A stretch of DNA of 64,000 nt from CAZTUH01 sp964616175 (lineage in GTDB: Bacteria; Pseudomonadota; Gammaproteobacteria; Burkholderiales; Burkholderiaceae_B), in NCBI GenBank assembly GCA_964616175.1, contig CAZTUH010000003.1:62001-126000 (forward strand). The letters are read 5' to 3'. The position numbers and the translations under genes were made by a program. The notes under the pieces are model-generated. The model was not told the DNA's origin. It saw nothing but the letters and a program-made list of their open reading frames with translations, and did not search any database. The number at the start of each line of letters is the position of its first letter. The first letter of the stretch is position 1. Positions 23,873-33,498 of the stretch are shown piece by piece.

Positions 23873-26542
23873 ATGAAATCCTCTGAAATTCGAAAAAAAT
23901 TTCTCCAATTTTTTGAATCAGAAGGACATATTCTTGTCCCTTCTTCTTCTCTTCTTCCAACTAATGATCCGTCTTTATTGTTTACCAACTCTGGTATGGT
24001 TCAATTCAAAGATGTATTTCTTGGTAAAGACCAAAGACCTTATACACGAGCAGTTTCAGTGCAAAAAAGCATTCGTGCAGGTGGAAAACATAACGACCTT
24101 GAAAATGTTGGATATACAACAAAACACCACACATTTTTTGAAATGCTAGGGAATTTTAGTTTTGGAGATTATTTTAAGGATCAAGCAATTTTTTTTGCTT
24201 GGAAATTGTTAACTGAAATCTATAAACTTTCTCCTGAAAGACTCTGGGTTTCAGTATATGATAAAGATGATGAATCTTATTTTATTTGGAACTCAAAAAT
24301 TGGAATTCCACCTTCTAGATTGATTCGAATAGGTGATCAGCATTCTAAGTATGATTCAGCTAATTTTTGGCAAATGTCTGAAGTTGGTCCTTGTGGACCA
24401 TGTTCTGAAATTTTCTATGATCGAGGCCCAAATTTTCATGGAAATATTCCTGGATCCCCAGAGGGGGAAGGGGAAAGGTACCTTGAAATTTGGAACCTTG
24501 TTTTCATGCAATTTGATCGGGATCAATCTGGTCAAATTAAATACATACCCCAACCTTGCGTCGATACTGGAATGGGTTTGGAACGTATAGCTTCTGTGCT
24601 TCAGGATGTCCATTCCAATTACGATATTGATATATTTCAAGCATTGATATTTGCTTGTGCCCGTGAGACAAACACTGATAATTTATCGAATAACTCATTA
24701 AAAGTTATTGCTGATCATATACGTTCTTCATCTTTTTTAATCACAGATGGTATTCTTCCAACTAATGAAGGAAGAGGGTACGTGTTAAGACGCATTATAA
24801 GACGCGCTTTGATGCATGGTTATAAGCTGGGTCAAACCAAACCATTTTTTCATAAAATAGTAATAGATTTATCTAAGGAAATGGAAGATGTATATCCAAA
24901 TCTTCATAAGAATGTTCGGCATATTTCAGAAGTTTTAAAACTTGAGGAAGATAAATTTGGTAAGACCCTTGGTAGGGGTTTAAAGATCTTAAAATCTACT
25001 ATTGCATCTATGAAGTTTGGAGATAAATTAGATGGAAATATCATATTTTCTCTTTATGATACTTATGGTTTTCCTATAGATTTGACCTCAGATGTTTGTC
25101 AAGAATATGGCATTAAAATGGATATCAATGGTTTTGAATTGGCTATGAATAATCAACGAAGAAGAGCTCGTGCAGCATCTTTCTCAATTCATGGTTCCCA
25201 ACCATCAATTCAAAAATTCAATTATGATGACAAGAAGACATCTTTTCTTGGTTTTGATAATTTTATAATTGATAAAGTAAAAATAATTGCAATGTTTTCT
25301 AATGAAGTTAAAATCAATCTGGCAGAACTTGGAAAGGAAATAGTGGTTATTTTGGATAGGACTCCATTTTACCCACAATCTGGGGGTCAAGTTGGTGATA
25401 CTGGCTTGCTTGAGGATGAATCTGCAAGTTTTTTAGTATCAGATACACGTGAGATAAAACCTGGAGTGATAGGTCATTATGGCTGTTTAAGATCAGGTAC
25501 ATTATTTCCAGGAAAACTGCTTAAAGCAACGATTGATAAGAATCGACGAATTGCAATTCAACGGAATCATTCAGTTACACATCTTCTGCATCAAGCATTG
25601 CGACATGTTTTTGGAAAGCAAATACGACAATGTGGATCTCTGATTACTTCCGAGAAATTAAGATTTGATTTTTCTCAAAATGTTCCGATGAACCAACGCG
25701 AGATAGTTAAAATTGAATCAATCATTAATAGTGAAATATTAGAAAATAGAATTGTAAATATTCGTACAATGACCTATGAAGATGCTGTAAAGAATGGTTC
25801 GATTGCTTTATTTTCTGAAAAATATCAAAGCTTGGTTCGAGTAGTCGATATTGGGTTTTCTAGTGAATTATGTGGAGGAACACATGTATCAAGAACTGGA
25901 GATATTGGTTTCTTCAAAATTACGGCTGAAGAATCTATTGGTTTTGGTATTCGCCGAGTAGAGGCTGTAACAGGAGAAGCTGCACTATTTTGGGTCCAAA
26001 ACCAGAATTCTTTGCTTAATGGAATAGCAAAAATGTTGCATACAAAGATTCATGATATCCCAGAATGCATTTTGCAAGTGCAAGATCGAGCAAAAACAGT
26101 GAATAAAATTTTAAAAAAGACCCGAGCGAATCTTGCATGTAATATAGCTCGTGGTCTAGATCGTAGCATTAAAAGGATTAGCATAGGACGAGATATTGAT
26201 TTGTTAATTGCTTGGATTTCTGAATACGATTTGGAATTATTGCGCATTATTGCAGAAGACTTAAAAAGTAGACTTGAAAAATCAGTTACAATAGTTGCTT
26301 CCTTTTCAAAGAATACTGTATGCATAGTTTCTAGTGTAACAAATGATATTTCAGAATATGTTAATGCTCATTGCTTGATTCAATTCTTAACAAGTAAGAT
26401 TGGGGGTAAAGGAGGTGGACGCCATGATATTGCAGTTGGTAGCTGTAATCGGATCAGTAATGAATCCTTGATAAAAAAATCAATAACAAGTTACTCGCAT
26501 GATTGGATTAAAGATAGGATTCAAAATTCAAATAGTAATTGA
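23873..26542 (+). CDS. alaS: Alanyl-tRNA synthetase
   Basis: Charges tRNA-Ala and edits mischarged Ser/Gly. The 889-residue protein starts at ATG 23873 (MKSSEIRKKFLQFFES), in line with the family; a TTG five codons earlier is possible. The class II core contains MLGNFSFGDYF and GMGLERIASVLQ. The editing domain has the metal-binding HxxxH (HSVTHLLH) and CGGTH motifs, and the C-terminal C-Ala domain ends GGKGGGRHDIAVG. No obvious ribosome-binding site. tusA follows after about 30 bases. Confidence 0.97.
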   Translation: MKSSEIRKKFLQFFESEGHILVPSSSLLPTNDPSLLFTNSGMVQFKDVFLGKDQRPYTRAVSVQKSIRAGGKHNDLENVGYTTKHHTFFEMLGNFSFGDYFKDQAIFFAWKLLTEIYKLSPERLWVSVYDKDDESYFIWNSKIGIPPSRLIRIGDQHSKYDSANFWQMSEVGPCGPCSEIFYDRGPNFHGNIPGSPEGEGERYLEIWNLVFMQFDRDQSGQIKYIPQPCVDTGMGLERIASVLQDVHSNYDIDIFQALIFACARETNTDNLSNNSLKVIADHIRSSSFLITDGILPTNEGRGYVLRRIIRRALMHGYKLGQTKPFFHKIVIDLSKEMEDVYPNLHKNVRHISEVLKLEEDKFGKTLGRGLKILKSTIASMKFGDKLDGNIIFSLYDTYGFPIDLTSDVCQEYGIKMDINGFELAMNNQRRRARAASFSIHGSQPSIQKFNYDDKKTSFLGFDNFIIDKVKIIAMFSNEVKINLAELGKEIVVILDRTPFYPQSGGQVGDTGLLEDESASFLVSDTREIKPGVIGHYGCLRSGTLFPGKLLKATIDKNRRIAIQRNHSVTHLLHQALRHVFGKQIRQCGSLITSEKLRFDFSQNVPMNQREIVKIESIINSEILENRIVNIRTMTYEDAVKNGSIALFSEKYQSLVRVVDIGFSSELCGGTHVSRTGDIGFFKITAEESIGFGIRRVEAVTGEAALFWVQNQNSLLNGIAKMLHTKIHDIPECILQVQDRAKTVNKILKKTRANLACNIARGLDRSIKRISIGRDIDLLIAWISEYDLELLRIIAEDLKSRLEKSVTIVASFSKNTVCIVSSVTNDISEYVNAHCLIQFLTSKIGGKGGGRHDIAVGSCNRISNESLIKKSITSYSHDWIKDRIQNSNSN

Positions 26543-26575
26543 AATAGAAATTTCAGCCTCTCAGTATTTTTAAAA

Positions 26576-26812
26576 ATGGAAATAGATTACGATGTGGAAG
26601 TAGATGTTAGAGGGTTAAAATGCCCACTTCCGATTCTTCGAACAAAAAAAGTGCTTTTCAAAATGAAAAAAGGAAAAGTTCTTCGCATAATATCAACAGA
26701 TCAGGATTCTATTCGTGATTTTCAAGCATTTTCAAAACAAACAGGAAATTTTCTGTTGGCACAAGAAAAATTAGGGAATGGAGAAATAGTTCATTACCTT
26801 CTTCATTGCTGA
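26576..26812 (+). CDS. tusA: Sulfurtransferase TusA family protein
   Basis: A 78-residue TusA/SirA/YeeD-fold protein. The active cysteine is C16 in RGLKCPLPILRTKK, the diagnostic CPxP motif. Family members accept persulfide sulfur, often from IscS, and pass it on for 2-thiouridine formation in tRNA or molybdenum cofactor synthesis. Whether the whole Tus relay exists here cannot be seen. It lies 33 bases after alaS, where betaproteobacteria often have a SirA-like gene. Confidence 0.82.
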   Translation: MEIDYDVEVDVRGLKCPLPILRTKKVLFKMKKGKVLRIISTDQDSIRDFQAFSKQTGNFLLAQEKLGNGEIVHYLLHC

Positions 26813-26893
26813 CTTGAAAGTTCATAGGACATCAAGGATGGATATTAAGGTTTTTAACCATTAAAATAATAATAATAATAGATAGGAAAATTT

Positions 26894-27163
26894 ATGGTCG
26901 TGATACGCTTAGCTCGTCGAGGTGCTAGAAGAAAACCATCTTACAGTTTAGTAGCTGCAGATTCTCGAAACAAAAGAGATGGTCGATTTATTGAAAAGGT
27001 TGGTTTTTATAACCCATTAGCTAATTCAAATACATCAGCTAGAATGAATATTTCTATGCATCGAATCCAGCATTGGATAGCTCGGGGAGCTAGATTATCT
27101 CCAACCGTTAAACGGTTAATAAAGGAGTTAAAAAAAAATCAGCTGATTTCCAACTTAACCTAA
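26894..27163 (+). CDS. rpsP: 30S ribosomal protein S16
   Basis: Small-subunit protein needed for 30S assembly. The 89 residues begin MVVIRLARRGARRKPSYSLV, followed by DSRNKRDGRFIEKVGFYNP, diagnostic of bS16. TAGGAAA precedes the ATG, just after a short (AAT)n run at 26866-26880. It is the first gene of rpsP-rimM-trmD. Confidence 0.98.
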   Translation: MVVIRLARRGARRKPSYSLVAADSRNKRDGRFIEKVGFYNPLANSNTSARMNISMHRIQHWIARGARLSPTVKRLIKELKKNQLISNLT

Positions 27164-27198
27164 TTTCCTGATTATTCTCTAAAAGAAACCAGAAGAAG

Positions 27199-27789
27199 AT
27201 GTGTCTTGTTGCTATAGGGAAAGTACAATTCCCACATGGGTTAAGAGGGTGGTTAAATGTTAGATCATATTCCTCAGATTCGAATATATTGCCTTCAATT
27301 GCTGAATGTTTTTTATGTTTTCCAATGACGAAGGAAATCGGATTTTTTCCTCGTTCTATATCACCAAGTTCTTATAAAGTTGAAAGAGTTATATCTAAAT
27401 ACAACAAATTTTTGATTAAATTTATTGGGATAGACGATAGAAATCATGCTTTAGCCTTCAAAGGTTCTGAGATATGTATTTCGCGGAAAAACTTCCCTGA
27501 TTTGCCTGATGGAGAATATTATTGGATTGACTTAATTGGTTGTGATTTTTATGGGGAGGAACATGGAAATACTATCTACATCGGTCTTGTCAAGGAAGTA
27601 TTTGATAATGGAGCTCATCCTTTATTAAGAATAGTTTCAAATTATCCGAAAGAATTAGATAGATTAAATCTTAAAATAGAAAGAAAAGAAATGGTTTTTG
27701 AAATTCTGGTTCCATTTGTTTCTGCTTATATAACTTCAGTGGATACTGGATTGCGAAAAATTTACAGTAATTGGTCAATATATTTTTGA
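27199..27789 (+). CDS. rimM: Ribosome maturation factor RimM
   Basis: Assists 30S head assembly by binding S19. The 196-residue protein has the N-terminal beta-barrel start (VAIGKVQFPHGLRGWLNVRS) and a PRC-barrel C-terminal half with DGEYYWIDLIGCDF. The region around 45-65 is diverged, common in reduced genomes. The stop overlaps the trmD start (TGATG). Confidence 0.93.
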   Translation: MCLVAIGKVQFPHGLRGWLNVRSYSSDSNILPSIAECFLCFPMTKEIGFFPRSISPSSYKVERVISKYNKFLIKFIGIDDRNHALAFKGSEICISRKNFPDLPDGEYYWIDLIGCDFYGEEHGNTIYIGLVKEVFDNGAHPLLRIVSNYPKELDRLNLKIERKEMVFEILVPFVSAYITSVDTGLRKIYSNWSIYF

Positions 27790-28547
27790 TGCGAATAGAT
27801 GTTGTCACTATATTTCCAGAAATGTTTTCTGCCGCGTGTAACTTCGGGGTAATAGGTCGAGCACGGTTTCGTTCTCTATGGAGTTTACATGTTTGGAACC
27901 CCAGGGATTTCTCTAAAAATCCGAGGCGTAACATTGACGATCGTGCTTACGGGGGAGAAGGAGGTATGGTCATGCTTGCAGAACCATTGGAAATAGCAAC
28001 GAAATGGATTTTAGAAGAAAGAGCTCGAGCAGGTTTGCTAAATTCACCTGTTGTATTGATGTCTCCTAAGGGTTCAATTTTTACTCAAAAAAAAGCAAAA
28101 AAATTATCCTCTAGTTCTGGAATCATCTTAATTTGTGGAAGATACAAAGGTATTGATCAACGTTTTATTGATCTTTGTGTTACTCACGAGCTTTCTTTAG
28201 GAGATTTTATTGTATCTGGCGGTGAAGTAGTTGCTTTAGCTATTGTTGATGCTATTGTAAGGCTCTTGCCAGGAGCTTTGAACAATTCAGAATCCCATCT
28301 TCATGATTCTTTTGAAGATGGAAATTCCGGATTGTTAGATAGTCCTTGTTACACTCGTCCACGAGTTTACAAAAATATTCAAGTTCCAAAAGTTTTATTA
28401 AGTGGTGATCATTCTTTAGTGAAAAAATGGCGTCGGAAACAATCTTTAATTGCTACAACAAGATACCGTCCAGATCTTATTGAACGTGCTAAAAAAATGG
28501 GTTTCATAGATAATTTTGATAAAGAAGTATTAGAAAGCTCCGAATGA
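27789..28547 (+). CDS. trmD: tRNA (guanine-37-N1)-methyltransferase
   Basis: SPOUT methyltransferase that makes m1G37 to prevent frameshifting. From ATG 27789 (MRIDVVTIFPEMF) it has 252 residues, the family size. The knot motifs are present: ICGRYKGIDQRF and GDFIVSGGEVVALAIVDAIVRLLPG. The ATG overlaps the rimM TGA by one base, so translation is coupled. rplS, the usual next gene, is missing from this position; the opposite-strand valS begins its 3' end ten bases away. Confidence 0.97.
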   Translation: MRIDVVTIFPEMFSAACNFGVIGRARFRSLWSLHVWNPRDFSKNPRRNIDDRAYGGEGGMVMLAEPLEIATKWILEERARAGLLNSPVVLMSPKGSIFTQKKAKKLSSSSGIILICGRYKGIDQRFIDLCVTHELSLGDFIVSGGEVVALAIVDAIVRLLPGALNNSESHLHDSFEDGNSGLLDSPCYTRPRVYKNIQVPKVLLSGDHSLVKKWRRKQSLIATTRYRPDLIERAKKMGFIDNFDKEVLESSE

Positions 28548-28556
28548 AGATGAGAT

Positions 28557-31466
28557 TTATGATTCTTGAACATTTTTTACATTTTCGTGTTTCTCCGTTA
28601 TTTCCTTTAGTTTTCCAATAAGTCTATCCAATTTATTTTTTTCTTTCTCAACAATGCTTCCTGGAGCATTTTTAACAAAGCTGGGGTTTTGTAACTTTTT
28701 TTGAGATTTTTGAATTTGATTTCCAAGTTGGACAATATATTTATTCAACCGGAAATTTTTTGCTATTGAATCTATTCGAGTATTCAGAATAAACCTAACA
28801 CTTCCAATAGTTTGAGTAGTTGGTGCATCAATGTCAGGTAATTCCTTTGCTATATCTATTCTATCCACTTTTGTAGCAGATAAAATGTATGGAATATTGC
28901 GTTGCAAGACATTTATATCTCCATAAGCAATTAAAGATATTTTTTGATCTTTTGGAAGATTGTTTTCCATACATAATGTTCTTATGCATTCTATTTGATT
29001 TTTAAGATCGGAAACTAGAATTTCTGCGGATTCGTTAATGAGACCGGGATTGTAAGCTGGATAAGATTGTGAAGTTATAGTTACAATAGAACCTATATGA
29101 TCGATTTTCCTCATACAGCGAGATATGCTTTGCCAGATTTCTTCAGTTATAAATGGAATTATTGGATGAGCTAGACGCAGAAAAGATTCTAAGATCTCAA
29201 TGAGAGTTTTAAGTGTTCCACTTTTCTCTTCTATTGAACCATTTCGGATCTGAATTTTTGACAATTCTAAATACCAATCACAATAGTCACGCCACATAAA
29301 ACTGTATAATGCTTCAACAATATTGTCGAGACGACAGTTTAGAAAATTGTCTTTAAACCTAGCTTTCATAGCTTCAAGCCGAGATATGATCCATTGATCC
29401 ACAAAGGAAAGTTTTATTTTTTCTTTGTTCCTTATAAATTCCAGTTTTTTTGCATGCATGAGTACAAAGCGGGAGGCATTCCAAATTTTATTGCAAAAAT
29501 TTCGATAATTCTGGCAACGCTTTAAATCAAAATTAACATTATTTCCTGGAGTTGTGTAAGAAGCCATTGTCAAACGAAGAGCATCAGTGCCAAACTCTGC
29601 AATACCATTTGGATATTGCAATCGAGTATATTTTCTGATGTTTTCTATTTCTTCAGAATTTAAAAGATTTGTCGTTTGCTTTTGAATAAGATTTTCCAGG
29701 TTAATACCTTCAATAAGATCAAGAGGATCTAGAGTATTGCCTTTTGACTTACTCATCTTTCTTCCCTTAGAATCGCGAACCAACCCATGTATATAAACTT
29801 TTTTAAATGGAATTCTCCCAGTTAAATGCAATGACATCATTATCATGCGTGCAATCCAGAAGAAAATGATATCAAAACCTGATACTAAAAATCCTGAAGA
29901 CAAATAACGCTCAATTTCAATTGTCTTTTCTGGCCAACCTAGTGTTGTAATTGGCAGGATTGAAGAGGAAAACCATGTATCCAAAACATCTGGATCTTGT
30001 TTAAGGGATTCTGATATCCCTAGATTTTTAGCTTTCTGCAATGCATCAACTTCATTATGAGCAACAAATATCTGACCATTATTGGCATGCCAAGCAGGAA
30101 TCTGATGTCCCCACCAAAGTTGGCGTGATATGCACCAGTCTTCAATGTTATCTAACCATTTCTTGTATAGATTTTTCCAATTTTTTGGACAGAACTCTAT
30201 AGAACCATTTTCGACAACTTCTATAGCCATTTCAGAAATACTTTTTCCGGGATTTAGTGAATCTTTGGGAGATGGTTTTTTCATGCTCATAAACCATTGG
30301 TCAGTCAACATTGGTTCTAAAACAGCTCCACTTCGATCGCCTCTTGGTTGCATTATTTTATGTTCTTGAATCTTAACCAAAGATTTGAATTTTTGTAGTT
30401 CTGAAATCACCCTTTCCCTAGCCTGATCCAATTTTAATCCGAAAAATTCTTCAGGAACATTTTTATTGAGTTTTCCATCTAAAGAAAAAATTGTGATCAT
30501 GGGTAAATTGTGTCGCAAAGAACAGGCATAGTCCTCGAAATTATGAGCTCCCGTAATCTTAACACACCCAGTACCAAGTTCCGGATTTACAAAGTTATCA
30601 GCAATAACTGGAATTTCTCGTTCGCACAAAGGAATCTTGACTACTTTTCCTATAAATGACTGATAACGAGAATCATCAGGATGAACACAAATAGCAGAGT
30701 CAGCAAATATAGTTTCAGGACGAGTCGTAGCAATAACCAAACCATCTATTTTCTCAATGTTTCCTAATGTGGAAAAATTCTTTGAGTTTTTCTTGGAAAA
30801 TGAGTATAAAATGTAGAACATTTTTGCTTTACTTTCATCTAATTTGACTTCTAAATCAGATATAGCAGTACAAAGCATGGGATCCCAATTAACAAGTTTT
30901 TTGCCACGGTAGATCAATCCCTGTTCATGAAGTCTTACAAAAGCTTCTATAACACCTTTCGATGTTTGCTTATCCATTGTAAAATATTCTTTGGACCAAT
31001 CAACTGAGGTTCCTAGGCGGCGGACTTGTTTTGTTATATCTTGGCTAGATTGAGCTTTCCATTCCCAAATTTTTTTTAAAAACTTATCTCGGCCCAGTTC
31101 ATAACGTGATTTTTTCTCAGTATCCATCATCCGTTCTACAACTAATTGAGTTGCAATTCCAGCATGGTCGACACCTGGTAAAAACAATACATCTTTGCCA
31201 GACATTCTATTATATCTTGCTAGACTATCCATAATAGTTTGATTAAGTGCATGACCCATATGTAAGCAACCAGTTATGTTTGGTGGAGGAAATTGAATAA
31301 AACAAGGCTCTCCAGAATTTTTATTATTTGGACTATTGTTTTTCATGAAAAATTCTGCTTTTTTCCACAAAGATAAACAACGGAGCTCGATTACTTTTGG
31401 ATCAAAGTTTTTTGGAATATCTTCTTCTTGAAGCAAGTTATTTTTAGAAAAGTCTTGAGAAATCAT
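28557..31466 (-). CDS. valS: Valyl-tRNA synthetase
   Basis: Class I synthetase charging tRNA-Val, with an editing domain that clears threonine. The 969 residues include the HIGH-type motif HMGH (PPPNITGCLHMGHALNQ), the CP1 editing insert with ATTRPETIFAD, a KMSKS loop (GRKMSKSKGNTLDP), the anticodon-binding domain and a C-terminal coiled coil (about 900-965). It converges on trmD with only nine bases between stops. Confidence 0.98.
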   Translation of the reverse strand: MISQDFSKNNLLQEEDIPKNFDPKVIELRCLSLWKKAEFFMKNNSPNNKNSGEPCFIQFPPPNITGCLHMGHALNQTIMDSLARYNRMSGKDVLFLPGVDHAGIATQLVVERMMDTEKKSRYELGRDKFLKKIWEWKAQSSQDITKQVRRLGTSVDWSKEYFTMDKQTSKGVIEAFVRLHEQGLIYRGKKLVNWDPMLCTAISDLEVKLDESKAKMFYILYSFSKKNSKNFSTLGNIEKIDGLVIATTRPETIFADSAICVHPDDSRYQSFIGKVVKIPLCEREIPVIADNFVNPELGTGCVKITGAHNFEDYACSLRHNLPMITIFSLDGKLNKNVPEEFFGLKLDQARERVISELQKFKSLVKIQEHKIMQPRGDRSGAVLEPMLTDQWFMSMKKPSPKDSLNPGKSISEMAIEVVENGSIEFCPKNWKNLYKKWLDNIEDWCISRQLWWGHQIPAWHANNGQIFVAHNEVDALQKAKNLGISESLKQDPDVLDTWFSSSILPITTLGWPEKTIEIERYLSSGFLVSGFDIIFFWIARMIMMSLHLTGRIPFKKVYIHGLVRDSKGRKMSKSKGNTLDPLDLIEGINLENLIQKQTTNLLNSEEIENIRKYTRLQYPNGIAEFGTDALRLTMASYTTPGNNVNFDLKRCQNYRNFCNKIWNASRFVLMHAKKLEFIRNKEKIKLSFVDQWIISRLEAMKARFKDNFLNCRLDNIVEALYSFMWRDYCDWYLELSKIQIRNGSIEEKSGTLKTLIEILESFLRLAHPIIPFITEEIWQSISRCMRKIDHIGSIVTITSQSYPAYNPGLINESAEILVSDLKNQIECIRTLCMENNLPKDQKISLIAYGDINVLQRNIPYILSATKVDRIDIAKELPDIDAPTTQTIGSVRFILNTRIDSIAKNFRLNKYIVQLGNQIQKSQKKLQNPSFVKNAPGSIVEKEKNKLDRLIGKLKEITEKHENVKNVQES

Positions 31467-31778
31467 AGTTGCAGAAAATTTACCTAATAAGGAGTATGCA
31501 TTTAGCTAATTTATATTGGAAAGAAAAAACTAATTTGAAAATATTTTAAAAACTGTTTTTGGAAAAAGCATAATGATTTTCATGTGCAATTTTTTTTCCA
31601 ATAGCTAATAAAATCTGTTATGAATATGTATTTGGATGAGATTTTTGGTTCAAAGCTGCTATATGAGAAGTTGTCAAATTAAAAAGTGAGCAACTTGTTG
31701 TATAAAGCTTGATATCGGAATTTCTAAGTCGAAAAATTTCTTTGATCATTTGTTAAAAACATGAAAGATAATTCTGTA
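31467..31778. other. Intergenic region between valS and ndk
   Basis: About 310 bases upstream of two divergent genes. I see no gene, tRNA or convincing relic. Promoters for valS (-) and ndk (+) must lie here, but no pair of -35/-10 boxes at good spacing stands out. Confidence 0.3.
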
Positions 31779-32201
31779 ATGAAAAAACAACAAACCCTCT
31801 CAATTCTTAAACCTGATGCTGTTTCTAGAGGATTAATTGGGAAGATTTTAACTCGTTTTGAAGATGCTGGCTTAAAAATTATTGCTGTTCGGTCATTAAA
31901 ATTGACTAAAGAACATGCAGAGCTGTTTTATGCGGTCCACAAATCCCGTTCTTTTTTCAAAGATTTGGTCAAATTTATGATTTCAGGCCCAATAATTGTT
32001 CAAATTCTTGAAGGATTTGAAGCGATTCAAAAAAATCGAGATTTAATGGGGGATACAGATCCTAAAAAAGCAAAACCTGGAACTATAAGGAAAGATTTTG
32101 CTGATAGCATAGAATCAAATCTTGTGCATGGTTCTGATTCGGAAGAAACAGCTATTCAAGAAATTTCTTTTTTCTTCTCAACATTAGAGATTTTTAATTA
32201 A
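31779..32201 (+). CDS. ndk: Nucleoside diphosphate kinase
   Basis: Balances nucleoside triphosphate pools by a phosphohistidine mechanism. The preferred start ATG 31779 (MKKQQTLSILKPDAVSRG) gives 140 residues, close to the family's 141-143; ATG 31761 would add six. The catalytic histidine lies in ESNLVHGSDSEETA. Neither start has a strong ribosome-binding site. It heads the ndk-rlmN-ispG-hisS string typical of betaproteobacteria. Confidence 0.95.
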   Translation: MKKQQTLSILKPDAVSRGLIGKILTRFEDAGLKIIAVRSLKLTKEHAELFYAVHKSRSFFKDLVKFMISGPIIVQILEGFEAIQKNRDLMGDTDPKKAKPGTIRKDFADSIESNLVHGSDSEETAIQEISFFFSTLEIFN

Positions 32202-32228
32202 TTCTGATTTTAGTGAAAGAAAAAATTA

Positions 32229-33377
32229 ATGGAAAAACTTAAGATTGATAATCGTATGAATTTGCTGGGTTTGGATAACTCTGAACTAGCTGTTTTAGTT
32301 AAGAAACGTGGTCATAAACCCTTTCGAGCAACTCAAGTTCAACGCTGGATTTACAAATATGGGGTTTCTACATTTGATAAAATGACAGATTTGTCCAACG
32401 ATCTTCGTGAATTCCTAAGACAAACGGCCTTTGTTGATGGGTTAATTGTCAATAATCAACAACATTCATTGGATGGAACGATTAAATGGCTGTTTCAAAT
32501 TGATGAAACTAATCTAATAGAGACTGTTTTTATTCCAGAAAGGAATCGAGGTACTTTATGTATTTCAAGTCAGTCTGGTTGTGCTGTAAATTGCAGGTTT
32601 TGTTCAACCGGACGCCAAGGCTTTAATAGGAACTTAACCACAAGAGAGATTATTAGTCAAGTTTGGCAAGTCAACGGATTTTTAAATGAATTTTCAGATT
32701 CGCATAAGTCTAAGAAAATTGAAAGCAATAAGATAGATACAGACTTAACTTATAAAATTAGCAATATTGTTATGATGGGAATGGGTGAGCCCTTGCTTAA
32801 TTATAAAGAGTTAATCTCAGCAATTAAGATACTTGTTAATGACAACTATTATGGATTATCTAAAAGAAAAATAACCATTTCAACTTCTGGCATTGTTCCA
32901 ATGATAGACCGATTATCTAAGGATTGCCCTGTATCCCTAGCTGTTTCTTTACATGCTTCAAATAATACTCTGAGGAATGATTTAGTGCCAATAAATAAAA
33001 AATATCCTTTGGAATCTTTGCTCGATGCTTGTAAGCGTTATTTAGTTTATGCTCCCCGAAAATTTATTACGTTTGAATATTGTATGCTTGATTCGATTAA
33101 TGACAGTGATAAAGATATTAAAGAATTAATCATCCTGCTCAGCAATATTAATTGTAAAGTAAATTTAATCCCATTTAACCCATTTCCAAATTCTGGATTG
33201 CGTTGTTCTTCAATTGCTCGAATCAAGAATGTTTGTCAACAGATTAATAATTCGGGTATTTTTGCTACCATCCGGAAAACACGTGGAGATGATATCAATG
33301 CGGCTTGTGGGCAACTTGTAGGTCAGGTTTCTAACAAGATAAAAATATCTAAGCATTTGTTTGATATTGCTAGCTAG
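32229..33377 (+). CDS. rlmN: Dual-specificity 23S rRNA/tRNA adenine-C2 methyltransferase RlmN
   Basis: Radical SAM enzyme that methylates A2503 of 23S rRNA and A37 of some tRNAs. The 382-residue protein has the CxxxCxxC cluster motif (GCAVNCRFCSTG) near 118-125 and the methyl-carrying cysteine in GDDINAACGQL near the C-terminus. The 106-base gap to ispG is where relatives carry pilW/pilF and rodZ genes; nothing of them remains. Confidence 0.96.
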   Translation: MEKLKIDNRMNLLGLDNSELAVLVKKRGHKPFRATQVQRWIYKYGVSTFDKMTDLSNDLREFLRQTAFVDGLIVNNQQHSLDGTIKWLFQIDETNLIETVFIPERNRGTLCISSQSGCAVNCRFCSTGRQGFNRNLTTREIISQVWQVNGFLNEFSDSHKSKKIESNKIDTDLTYKISNIVMMGMGEPLLNYKELISAIKILVNDNYYGLSKRKITISTSGIVPMIDRLSKDCPVSLAVSLHASNNTLRNDLVPINKKYPLESLLDACKRYLVYAPRKFITFEYCMLDSINDSDKDIKELIILLSNINCKVNLIPFNPFPNSGLRCSSIARIKNVCQQINNSGIFATIRKTRGDDINAACGQLVGQVSNKIKISKHLFDIAS

Positions 33378-33498
33378 TTCTAATTAAGTAGGATAAAAAG
33401 GAAAAACTGCTACTTAAAGAATTGAGTCCTATTCTTATTATTAAGCTGAAGTGCATTTAGCAATGGGAAACTAATTACAATATTTGGAGACTGTTTTA

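Noticed and set aside
26866..26880. (AAT)n microsatellite before rpsP
   Set aside because: Short simple repeat expected in AT-rich DNA; no sign of phase variation.
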